NCBI GenBank assembly: GCA_020025795.1 | Contig: JAHHRK010000019.1 | Coordinates: forward strand, 1-20,673 | Reading direction: 5' to 3' | From: Faecalibacterium sp. | GTDB taxonomy: Bacteria; Bacillota; Clostridia; Oscillospirales; Ruminococcaceae | Length of the DNA: 20,673 nucleotides | Part shown: piece by piece, positions 1 to 6,164 of the stretch | How positions within the stretch are numbered: the stretch's first letter is position 1 | How the letters are laid out: each line of letters opens with the position of its first letter | Notes under the pieces: generated by a model | The model's input: only the letters and a program-made list of their open reading frames with translations | Databases searched by the model: none | Told to the model about the DNA's origin: nothing | Made by a program: the position numbers and the translations under genes

Positions 1-942
1 GTGGAAGGCGAGCGCGAAAAGCTGCTGCATCTGGAAGATGTGCTGCATGAGCGTGTCATCGGCCAGAACGAAGCCGTTACTAAGGTAAGCGACGCAATCC
101 TGCGCAGCCGTGCCGGCATTGCTAACCCCAACCGTCCCATTGGTAGTTTCCTGTTCCTGGGTCCCACGGGTGTCGGCAAGACCGAGCTGGCTAAGGCTTT
201 GGCGCAGAACCTGTTTGATGACGAGCGCAACATGGTGCGTATCGACATGACAGAATATATGGAGAAATTCAGCGTTAGCCGCCTGATTGGAGCGCCTCCG
301 GGATACGTTGGCTACGAAGAAGGCGGTCAGCTGACCGAGGCTGTACGCCGCAAGCCTTACAGCGTCGTATTGTTCGACGAGGTGGAAAAGGCACATCCGG
401 ACGTATTCAACATCCTTTTGCAGGTATTGGACGACGGCCGTATTACGGACAGCCAGGGCCGCACGGTAGACTTTAAGAATACCGTCATCATCCTGACCTC
501 CAACCTGGGCAGCGACATCATTCTGAACGATTTGGAAAACCGCCGTGCTTCCGGCTCCAACGAGCTGAGCAAGTCCGCTACGGACGCCATTGATCAGCTG
601 CTGAAGTCCAAGTTCCGTCCGGAATTCCTGAACCGTCTGGACGAAATCGTCTACTACAAGAGCCTGACCAAGGAAGAAGTCCGCAAGATCGTGGACCTGC
701 AGCTGGATGATTTGCGCCGCCGTATGACGGAAAACAAGCACCTGAACCTGAACGTAACGCCTGCTGCCGGTGACTTTATCATCGACAGTGCCTACGACAG
801 CGTTTACGGCGCACGCCCCATCAAGCGCTTTATCCAGAGCCATGTGGAAACCATGGCCGCAAAGGCAATCCTGACCGGCCGCTATGCTGAAGGCGACACC
901 CTGACTTTGGACGTGCAGGACGGCAAACTGGTTCTGCGATGA
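1..942 (+). CDS. clpB: ATP-dependent chaperone ClpB, C-terminal part (5' truncated by window edge)
   Basis: This is the second AAA+ ring domain and C-terminus of the ClpB disaggregase, which with DnaK/DnaJ threads aggregated proteins through its pore in the cytoplasm. Visible in the 313 residues are the linker ending in RVIGQ, Walker A GPTGVGKT (about 54-61), the pore-loop segment GAPPGYVGY, Walker B VVLFDE, sensor 1 TSN, the arginine-finger segment FRPEFLNRLDE and sensor 2 GARPIKR. The GPIGSF-type wording before Walker A and the short linker match ClpB better than ClpC, which has a UVR motif. The frame is open at base 1, so the GTG there is an internal codon and the N-terminal domain, first AAA+ domain and middle coiled coil lie outside the window. 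A hairpin terminator follows at 984-1015. Confidence 0.95.
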   Translation: MEGEREKLLHLEDVLHERVIGQNEAVTKVSDAILRSRAGIANPNRPIGSFLFLGPTGVGKTELAKALAQNLFDDERNMVRIDMTEYMEKFSVSRLIGAPPGYVGYEEGGQLTEAVRRKPYSVVLFDEVEKAHPDVFNILLQVLDDGRITDSQGRTVDFKNTVIILTSNLGSDIILNDLENRRASGSNELSKSATDAIDQLLKSKFRPEFLNRLDEIVYYKSLTKEEVRKIVDLQLDDLRRRMTENKHLNLNVTPAAGDFIIDSAYDSVYGARPIKRFIQSHVETMAAKAILTGRYAEGDTLTLDVQDGKLVLR

Positions 943-983
943 CGCCCTAAAAAATTGCGTGTTCACATTTATTTAAGTTTATG

Positions 984-1015
984 TATGCCCCGTTTCCCTT
1001 GCGAAGCGGGGCATA
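984..1015 (+). terminator. Hairpin terminator after clpB
   Basis: TATGCCCCG (984-992) pairs with CGGGGCATA (1007-1015). The stem continues inward through a T-G wobble and TTC/GAA to a 6-nt loop. The downstream run is TTATGAT rather than a pure T tract, so termination may be imperfect. Confidence 0.7.
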
Positions 1016-1120
1016 TTATGATATGATGGGTACTATTATCGAGGCCCCGATTCCTTTCTTTGGATCGCGTGCCATATTTTTCTAATTATATGAAATGAAA
1101 GTTGAGGTTGATTTTTCCCC

Positions 1121-2389
1121 ATGGGAGATGGCAGTATTACGATACTTATCCCGCTTGTAATCCTGGTGATTTTGTCCGCATTCTTTTCCGCATCTGAGAC
1201 AGCGTTTTCTTCCCTGAATCCGATCCGACTCAAAAGCCGTGCTGATGCCGGCGATGCCCGTGCCGTTCGCGTACTGCGCATTGCTGAACAATACGACAGC
1301 CTGCTGAGTACGATTCTGATCGGCAACAACATTGTGAACATTGGCGCATCGTCTCTGGCAACGGTGTTCTTCGTCGGCTGGCTGGGCAACACTTACGGCC
1401 CTCCGGTATCCACGGTGATTTTGACCATCGTGATTTTGATTTTCGGCGAGATCAGCCCCAAAAGCATGGCAAAAGAAATGCCGGAAACCTTCGCGTTTGC
1501 CTTCGCGCCGATTTTGCATGTTCTGATGGTGCTGTTCCGCCCGCTGAACTTTGCATTTGGTGCCTGGAAGAAGCTGCTGCGCAAATTCTTCCACAGCGAA
1601 GAAAGTGATGCGATCACCGAAGGAGAGCTGGTCACAATGGTCAGCGAAGCGGAAAAGGACGGCGCTCTTACCGACCAGGAGAGCGAACTGATTCGCAGTG
1701 CCATCGAATTTGATGACGTGGAAGTGCAGGACGTGCTGACCCCCCGTGTGGATGTGGTAGCCGTTCCGGACGACATCAGCGTGATCGAACTGGGTGAAAT
1801 TTTTGCCGAAAACGGATATTCCCGCCTGCCCGTGTACCATAACACCATCGACAATGTGATCGGTGTTCTGCACGAGAAGGACTACTTTACCGCGCTGCGT
1901 TCCGGCGTGATTGAGCTGGACAAGCTGGTGGCTCCGGTAACGTACACCACCAAATCCACCCAGATTTCTCACCTGCTGCGCACGCTGCGTGAAAACAAGC
2001 AGCACCTTGCCATCGTCGTGGACGAATACGGCGGCACCTCCGGCATTATCACGCTGGAGGACATCCTGGAAGAGCTGGTCGGCGAAATCTGGGACGAGCA
2101 TGATGACGCCGTTGTGCAGGTACGCCGCCAGTCGGACGGCACCTACCTGATTTCCGGCGACGCCGGCATTGAGGACGTGGAAGAGGATCTTTCCATTGGG
2201 GAACCTGAGGAAAACGATTCTGTCACCGTCAGCGGTCTGGTTCAGGAAAAGCTGGGCCGTCTGCCCAAGGTTGGCGACGCTTTCCAGTGGGGCAATTACG
2301 ACGGTATCGTAACAAAGGCCGCTCAGCGCCGCGTTCTGGAAGTTCGCCTGGCACTGCGCGCAGCCACCCCCGAACCCAAGGAAGCCTGA
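1121..2389 (+). CDS. CNNM/HlyC-CorC family membrane protein (DUF21 + CBS pair + transporter-associated domain)
   Basis: This 422-residue protein has the standard three-part layout of the HlyC/CorC family. An N-terminal DUF21 membrane domain (about 5-190) begins with a hydrophobic helix and contains the small-residue segment FFSASETAFSSL and the loop GEISPKSMAKE. A pair of CBS domains follows (about 210-335, with the DVLTPRVDVVAV and IVVDEYGGTSGIITLEDILEE signatures), then a C-terminal CorC_HlyC domain (about 345-412). Family members are linked to Mg2+ or other divalent cation export, and the CBS pair binds ATP or Mg. The older hemolysin label is historical. The start is the ATG at 1121 with a weak GAGG about 13 bases upstream, so the start is less certain than the gene. 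It appears monocistronic, with a terminator at 2416-2452. The exact ion cannot be read from the sequence. Confidence 0.92.
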   Translation: MGDGSITILIPLVILVILSAFFSASETAFSSLNPIRLKSRADAGDARAVRVLRIAEQYDSLLSTILIGNNIVNIGASSLATVFFVGWLGNTYGPPVSTVILTIVILIFGEISPKSMAKEMPETFAFAFAPILHVLMVLFRPLNFAFGAWKKLLRKFFHSEESDAITEGELVTMVSEAEKDGALTDQESELIRSAIEFDDVEVQDVLTPRVDVVAVPDDISVIELGEIFAENGYSRLPVYHNTIDNVIGVLHEKDYFTALRSGVIELDKLVAPVTYTTKSTQISHLLRTLRENKQHLAIVVDEYGGTSGIITLEDILEELVGEIWDEHDDAVVQVRRQSDGTYLISGDAGIEDVEEDLSIGEPEENDSVTVSGLVQEKLGRLPKVGDAFQWGNYDGIVTKAAQRRVLEVRLALRAATPEPKEA

Positions 2390-2415
2390 TTGGTTTCTAA
2401 CCTGAAATAACCGAA

Positions 2416-2452
2416 AAAAGGGACGCGATGCAATCTGCATCGTGTCCCTTTT
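2416..2452. terminator. Bidirectional terminator between the convergent CBS protein and Enzyme I-like genes
   Basis: A 17-bp stem (2416-2432 with 2436-2452, one G-T wobble, 3-nt loop) is flanked by A-rich and T-rich runs on both sides. It can therefore end transcription arriving from either gene. Confidence 0.88.
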
Positions 2453-2485
2453 GTTTTACTGTTTTTGTGCTGAAATCGTTTTGCG

Positions 2486-4138
2486 TCAGAATTTCCAGGT
2501 TGGTTCCTCGCTGGCAGGCTCCCGCAAATCCAGATGACAGATGGTGTTGCGCAGCGGCAAAACCACTGTGGGCGGCACGGTAAAGCTGTCCACGCCCATC
2601 CGCAGGAAGGTCTCTGCCAGCGACGTATCCTCACACAAACCACCGGCAATGCCCACAGGAATACCATGCCGATGTCCGGCCTTAATGGTCTCATAAATAG
2701 CGCGCATCACCGCCGGGTGATACAAGTCTGCATAGGGGATATCCTCCATGTTGGTTCTGTCCAGAATACAGGTGTACTGGGTCAGATCGTTGGTACCGAT
2801 CAGGAAGAAATCTACCAGCTGAGCCAGTTCGTCTGCCATCCAGACCGCCGCAGGCGTTTCAACCAGCACACCAACCTGCAAATTGCCGATCGTTGTACCT
2901 TCCTGCATCATTTTCTGCCGACATTCTTCCAGGATTGCCTTTGCACGCTGTACCTCCTGCACACCGGTAACGACCGGCAGAAGCACCCGCACATCGCCCA
3001 GTGCCGCCGCACGCAGCATCGCACGCAGCTGTATACGGAATTCGTCCGGATTCATCAGCGAACGACGAATACCACGGTAAAACAGACCAGGCTGTTTCTT
3101 TTCAGATGCATCGTCTTCCGGTGCCGAATTGGGTGCGCTCCAGTCCACCGTAGCGATCTGCACCGGACCGGGCTTCATGGTTTGCACCAATTCTTTATAA
3201 AAACGGAACTGGGTTTCCTCGTCTGGTGCGACAGACTTTCCTATAAAGAGATAATCCGACTGCGCCTGCCCGATACCGCCAGCATCGTTTTCTTTGGCGC
3301 TTTCCAAATCTTCCTGCTTGCCCACGCTCGCCCAGACTTCTACCCGGTGGCCGTCCATCGTTTCGTTGGGACAGCCTTTCAACCGGTGCAGCAGCTTCTT
3401 CCGATGCGCAATTTCCTGTTGGATTTTGCGATATTTCACCACCGTATCCACATCTGGGTCCACAATCAACTCGCCCAGCTGGCCGTCCAAAATCGCAAGG
3501 TGACCTTCCCATTCAGGATTCGTACCCCGTGTACCGACCAAAGCCGGCAAATCCATGCTGCGCGCCAGAATCGAAGTGTGGCTGATGGCGCTGCCCAGGC
3601 GGGTTACAAACCCAAGAACCTTTTGTTTGTCCATCCGCACCGTCTCCGAAGGAGAAAGTTCTTCCGCTACAACGATGGCAGGTTCGTCCCATGCGGTTTC
3701 TTCCACACCGCCCTGCAAAAGGTAAATCACGCCGCGCGCCATATCCATGATATCGTCCACACGAGCGCGAATATATTCGTCTTCTACTTCGGAAAAACGG
3801 TCCACCATGGAATGTGCTGCGCACCGCACCGCATATTCCGCGTGCATATGGTGGGTCATGATATTTTCGCGGACAGTTTCCACAAATTCATGATCATCCA
3901 GCATCAGAGCGTGTACCTCAAACACAGCCGCAATGTCTGCACCTGCCTCTACAAGTGCCTTTTCATACAAAACGCTCTGCTGTTCAATTGCCTGTTTGCG
4001 TGCTGCTTCCATGCGCTCCAGCTCCGCTTCGGGATTGGTACAAGGCGGCATGACGTAGCGGCGCGCTGGGCGCTGATAAAAGTGAAGCGGTCCGATTGCT
4101 ACGCCCGCCATCACGCTGATTCCCTGGCATTTACACAT
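2486..4138 (-). CDS. ptsI: Enzyme I (PEP-protein phosphotransferase)-like protein with degenerate PEP site
   Basis: Full-length (550 residues) member of the PTS Enzyme I family, which normally moves phosphate from PEP to HPr. The N-terminal HPr-binding and phospho-His domain is clear, with active-site His187 in SAISHTSILAR. The C-terminal PEP/pyruvate barrel keeps the Mg ligands Glu427 (LVETPAA) and Asp451 (IGTNDLTQYT) and Arg461 (ILDRTN). By recalled alignment to E. coli Enzyme I, three key residues are changed. Arg296 of LFRTEF is Gln293 (in GQAQSDYLF), Arg332 of IRTMDIGGDK is Ala329 (in QIATVDWSAP), and catalytic Cys502 of GMCGELAG is Ala498 (in GIAGGLCED). Glu504 is also Gly500. No stops or frameshifts interrupt it. 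The ATG at 4138 has AAAGGA 8 bases upstream; a GTG seven codons earlier lacks this. It lies 92 bases after the HPr-like gene. The symbol gives family only; classical activity is doubtful. Confidence 0.9.
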   Translation of the reverse strand: MCKCQGISVMAGVAIGPLHFYQRPARRYVMPPCTNPEAELERMEAARKQAIEQQSVLYEKALVEAGADIAAVFEVHALMLDDHEFVETVRENIMTHHMHAEYAVRCAAHSMVDRFSEVEDEYIRARVDDIMDMARGVIYLLQGGVEETAWDEPAIVVAEELSPSETVRMDKQKVLGFVTRLGSAISHTSILARSMDLPALVGTRGTNPEWEGHLAILDGQLGELIVDPDVDTVVKYRKIQQEIAHRKKLLHRLKGCPNETMDGHRVEVWASVGKQEDLESAKENDAGGIGQAQSDYLFIGKSVAPDEETQFRFYKELVQTMKPGPVQIATVDWSAPNSAPEDDASEKKQPGLFYRGIRRSLMNPDEFRIQLRAMLRAAALGDVRVLLPVVTGVQEVQRAKAILEECRQKMMQEGTTIGNLQVGVLVETPAAVWMADELAQLVDFFLIGTNDLTQYTCILDRTNMEDIPYADLYHPAVMRAIYETIKAGHRHGIPVGIAGGLCEDTSLAETFLRMGVDSFTVPPTVVLPLRNTICHLDLREPASEEPTWKF

Positions 4139-4175
4139 GGTCGTTCCTTTCTCTTTCACTTTCTATAAAAAATAA

Positions 4176-4209
4176 GCCTCCCACACAGCCAGACTGACTG
4201 ACGGAAGGC
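4176..4209 (-). terminator. Possible intercistronic attenuating hairpin between the HPr-like and Enzyme I-like genes
   Basis: On the minus strand GCCTTCC (4209-4203) can pair with GGGAGGC (4182-4176) through one U-G wobble across a 20-nt loop, followed at once by TTATTTTTTAT. The loop is long and the stem short, so it could be a weak terminator or processing site that lowers expression of the second gene. Confidence 0.35.
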
Positions 4210-4230
4210 CTGCTGGCAATTCCGGATCTG

Positions 4231-4488
4231 TTAAACATTCTCTTCCAGGAACTTTTGCACGGCAGTAATACACTCTGCTTCGTCTGCGCCTTCGGCCTGG
4301 ATCGTAATGTTATCACCCTGCATAATGCCCAACGCCATCACACGCATCGGTGCTGTCAAGGCACAGCTGCGGTCGCCGCACTGCAAGGTCACTGTACTCT
4401 GATAAGCGCACACAAGCCGTACCAGCTGACCGGCCGGACGTGCATGGAGTCCATATTTATCCTGGATGGTATAGGAGCACTGCTGCAT
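4231..4488 (-). CDS. ptsH: HPr-like phosphocarrier protein lacking regulatory Ser46
   Basis: This 85-residue HPr-fold protein has normal family length. His15, the residue phosphorylated by Enzyme I, sits in GLHARPA at exactly the standard position, with Arg17 beside it. The usual Ser46 region (KSIMGVMSLG in Gram-positive HPr) reads TAPMRVMALG here, so residue 46 is Ala and residue 49 is Arg. Firmicute HPr is normally phosphorylated on Ser46 by HPr kinase to drive CcpA catabolite control; this protein cannot be controlled that way at that site. The start at 4488 has a good AAGGGAAG site. A TATAAT -10 at 4542-4547 and a leader hairpin at 4512-4525 lie upstream. It is followed by the Enzyme I-like gene, and no EII gene is in view. 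It is probably a specialised HPr paralogue serving that neighbour. Confidence 0.88.
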   Translation of the reverse strand: MQQCSYTIQDKYGLHARPAGQLVRLVCAYQSTVTLQCGDRSCALTAPMRVMALGIMQGDNITIQAEGADEAECITAVQKFLEENV

Positions 4489-4511
4489 GATTCTGACTTC
4501 CCTTCACAATA

Positions 4512-4547
4512 CCGGGTAAACCCGGCTTTTTCTTTTCTTCTATTATA
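4512..4547 (-). promoter_or_regulatory. Promoter -10 and leader hairpin upstream of the HPr-like gene
   Basis: A perfect TATAAT lies at 4542-4547 (minus strand), without a convincing -35 at 17 bases. In the short leader, CCGGG (4512-4516) and CCCGG (4521-4525) form an inverted repeat with a 4-base loop, just upstream of the ribosome binding site. It could be an operator or a leader hairpin. Confidence 0.5.
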
Positions 4548-4617
4548 AACGTTCCTGCAAAAATATGCTACCCACAGATTCTCCCAAAAATCGCCATTCT
4601 TTCAGAAGCCGGTTATC

Positions 4618-4649
4618 AAAAAAAGCGATGCTCTCGCACCGCTTTTTTT
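4618..4649 (-). terminator. Terminator after the DUF4830-type gene
   Basis: A 14-bp stem with one A-C mismatch (4618-4631 with 4636-4649, loop 4632-4635) gives GCGGTGC/GCATCGC and ends in seven T residues on the minus strand. It lies 9 bases past the stop at 4658. Confidence 0.85.
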
Positions 4650-4657
4650 AAGGGCCT

Positions 4658-5245
4658 TTACTCTACCGGAAATCCGTCTGCACCTGCCGCAACTTCCGTA
4701 TCCAGGCTGACGGGCGCTTCTTCTTCCGGCAGTGCAGCCGCTTCGCTTTCGTCCGCAGTTTCCTTTTCTGCCATAGTCTGCACCACATCAGACAGACCGC
4801 TCACATTGCCGGACGGCTTTTCCAACAGATAGGCGCCCACAACCTTCTGGTTGCGCACCAGCAAAACGCCGTACACGGTCTGTCCGCCTGTGCCCAGAGA
4901 AGGAATCGCAGCCAGCCACTTTTCCACTTTTTTGCCCTTGCAGTCGCTTAGATCCTGCCCACTCTGGGAAACAATCTTGTTGAATGCTGCAAAGCTGTCG
5001 TCCCACTTACGCGGCACCTTTACTTTGTCCGCCGTAATGTCAGTGGGATCGGTTTCCAGCCCAAAGCCCAGGAAGTACGTTTGGATATCCTGGGTAGATG
5101 CAATGTTGGCGCTGGCTGCTGTTGCACGCTGGTTACTTTTCCGCACCAGCTTGCCTGCCGCAACCGCCGCGACAAGTACCACGCCGCACAGTGCCACAGC
5201 CCCCACCTTTTTCAGATTCGCCTTTTGGATCGTAAGCATGAACAT
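4658..5245 (-). CDS. Membrane-anchored DUF4830-type protein of unknown function
   Basis: About 195 residues. The N-terminus has a short basic stretch and one hydrophobic segment (about 12-33) followed by Lys/Arg, which suggests an inside-anchored protein with an extracytoplasmic body. The central part (about 55-130), with DIQTYFLGFGLE, a later VPRKWDDSFAAFNKI and the DLSDCKGKKVEKW segment, resembles DUF4830, a Clostridia-rich family of unknown function; this is recalled pattern, not a search. The tail is acidic and low in complexity. There is no lipobox. The ATG at 5245 has AGGGGG 9 bases upstream; the ATG at 5239 is a possible alternative, and an upstream extension to 5374 has no comparable site and odd composition. 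It is divergent from the two-component system, so it may be one of its targets, which is only an inference from position. Confidence 0.75.
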   Translation of the reverse strand: MFMLTIQKANLKKVGAVALCGVVLVAAVAAGKLVRKSNQRATAASANIASTQDIQTYFLGFGLETDPTDITADKVKVPRKWDDSFAAFNKIVSQSGQDLSDCKGKKVEKWLAAIPSLGTGGQTVYGVLLVRNQKVVGAYLLEKPSGNVSGLSDVVQTMAEKETADESEAAALPEEEAPVSLDTEVAAGADGFPVE

Positions 5246-5398
5246 AGTCAATAGCCCCCTATTTTGCTGCCAGGCAGCGGGCAACGCCCACGCCACCGCA
5301 TTTCTGATACAGCGTATGCGGCCTGCCGCGGCTTTAGCACTTTCTTTTGCGCCAAACGTGCAGACATGGTACAATAAATATAAGACAATTGCTGACTT

Positions 5399-5420
5399 TT
5401 CATTAAATCTTCATCAAAAG
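5399..5420 (+). promoter_or_regulatory. 11-bp direct repeat resembling a PhoB/OmpR-family box
   Basis: TTCATTAAATC (5399-5409) is followed directly by TTCATCAAAAG (5410-5420), sharing TTCATnAAA in phase at one helical turn. This is the layout used by PhoB/OmpR-type dimers and looks much like the E. coli pho box (two CTGTCATA-type units 11 bases apart). A TATGCT -10-like hexamer lies at 5425-5430 and a TATACT at 5441-5446. It probably mediates autoregulation of the response regulator, and possibly of the divergent gene. Confidence 0.5.
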
Positions 5421-5471
5421 ATGATATGCTGAAATAAGAGTATACTATTCCGAAATGGAGGATATTTCCCT

Positions 5472-6158
5472 ATGGCTAAAATTTTGATCGTCGATGACGA
5501 ACCATTGATTCGTGAACTGATCCGTGAGCATGTTCAATTCGCCGGTTTTACCTGCGAAGAAGCCACCGACGGCAGCGCAGCGCTGGCCATGCTGTCCACC
5601 GGCAGCTTTGATTTGGTGCTACTGGATGTGATGATGCCTTTTATGGACGGCCTGACCTGCCTGCGGGAAATGCGCAGCCGCAAAATCACCACACCTGTCA
5701 TCATCCTGACTGCACGCGGCGAAGAATATGATAAGCTAGCCGGTCTGGAAGGCGGCGCAGACGACTATGTGGTTAAGCCGTTCTCCCCCCGCGAACTGGT
5801 GGCACGCATCAAAGCCGTGCTGAACCGCACTATGCCCCGCCCTGAACAGGATGCTACACGCATGACCTTTGAAGACCTTTCCATTGATACCGCCAGCCAC
5901 ACCGTTCTGGTGGAAGGCAACGAGGTCAGCCTGACCCCCAAGGAATTCGATCTGCTGGTATTTCTGGCCACCAACAAGGGCATTGCACTCAGCCGTGAAA
6001 AAATCCTGCAAAAGGTGTGGAATTACGACTACTTTGGCGAGGACCGCACCGTGGACACCCATGTGAAAATGCTGCGCAGCCACCTGGGCAGCTGCCGCGA
6101 TTATATCGTCACCGTCTGGGGCGTTGGCTACAAATTTGACCCTGACAAAAGAAAGTGA
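5472..6158 (+). CDS. OmpR/PhoB-family response regulator
   Basis: This 228-residue transcription factor has a receiver domain (1-120) and a winged-helix DNA-binding domain (about 130-225). Receiver residues are all present: acidic pocket Asp8/Asp9, phospho-acceptor Asp52 (LLDVMMP), Thr80 (ILTAR) and Lys102 (VKPFSP). The C-terminal half shows the typical LTPKEFDLLVFLATNKG, then REKILQKVWNYDYFG and RTVDTHVKMLRSHLG, ending in VWGVGYKF. GGAGG lies about 10 bases before the ATG. The histidine kinase gene follows 6 bases after the stop, so the two form one operon and a cognate pair. The upstream 11-bp repeat fits this subfamily. Subfamily wording resembles PhoP/PhoB, but the signal cannot be read from sequence. 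Confidence 0.95.
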   Translation: MAKILIVDDEPLIRELIREHVQFAGFTCEEATDGSAALAMLSTGSFDLVLLDVMMPFMDGLTCLREMRSRKITTPVIILTARGEEYDKLAGLEGGADDYVVKPFSPRELVARIKAVLNRTMPRPEQDATRMTFEDLSIDTASHTVLVEGNEVSLTPKEFDLLVFLATNKGIALSREKILQKVWNYDYFGEDRTVDTHVKMLRSHLGSCRDYIVTVWGVGYKFDPDKRK

Positions 6159-6164
6159 TAGACA

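Noticed and set aside
1021..1120. Promoter for the CBS-domain membrane protein
   Set aside because: AT-rich hexamers are present, but no -35/-10 pair with acceptable match and spacing could be defended.
3231..3275. Possible compensating frameshifts explaining the odd Enzyme I active-site segment
   Set aside because: The other frames do not restore an LFRTEF-like segment, and the GIG...DYLF context is continuous, so the substitutions look genuine.
2534..4168. 544-codon rightward open frame opposite the Enzyme I-like gene
   Set aside because: Composition is His/Arg/Cys-rich and unlike a protein; the opposite strand gives a clean Enzyme I family protein.
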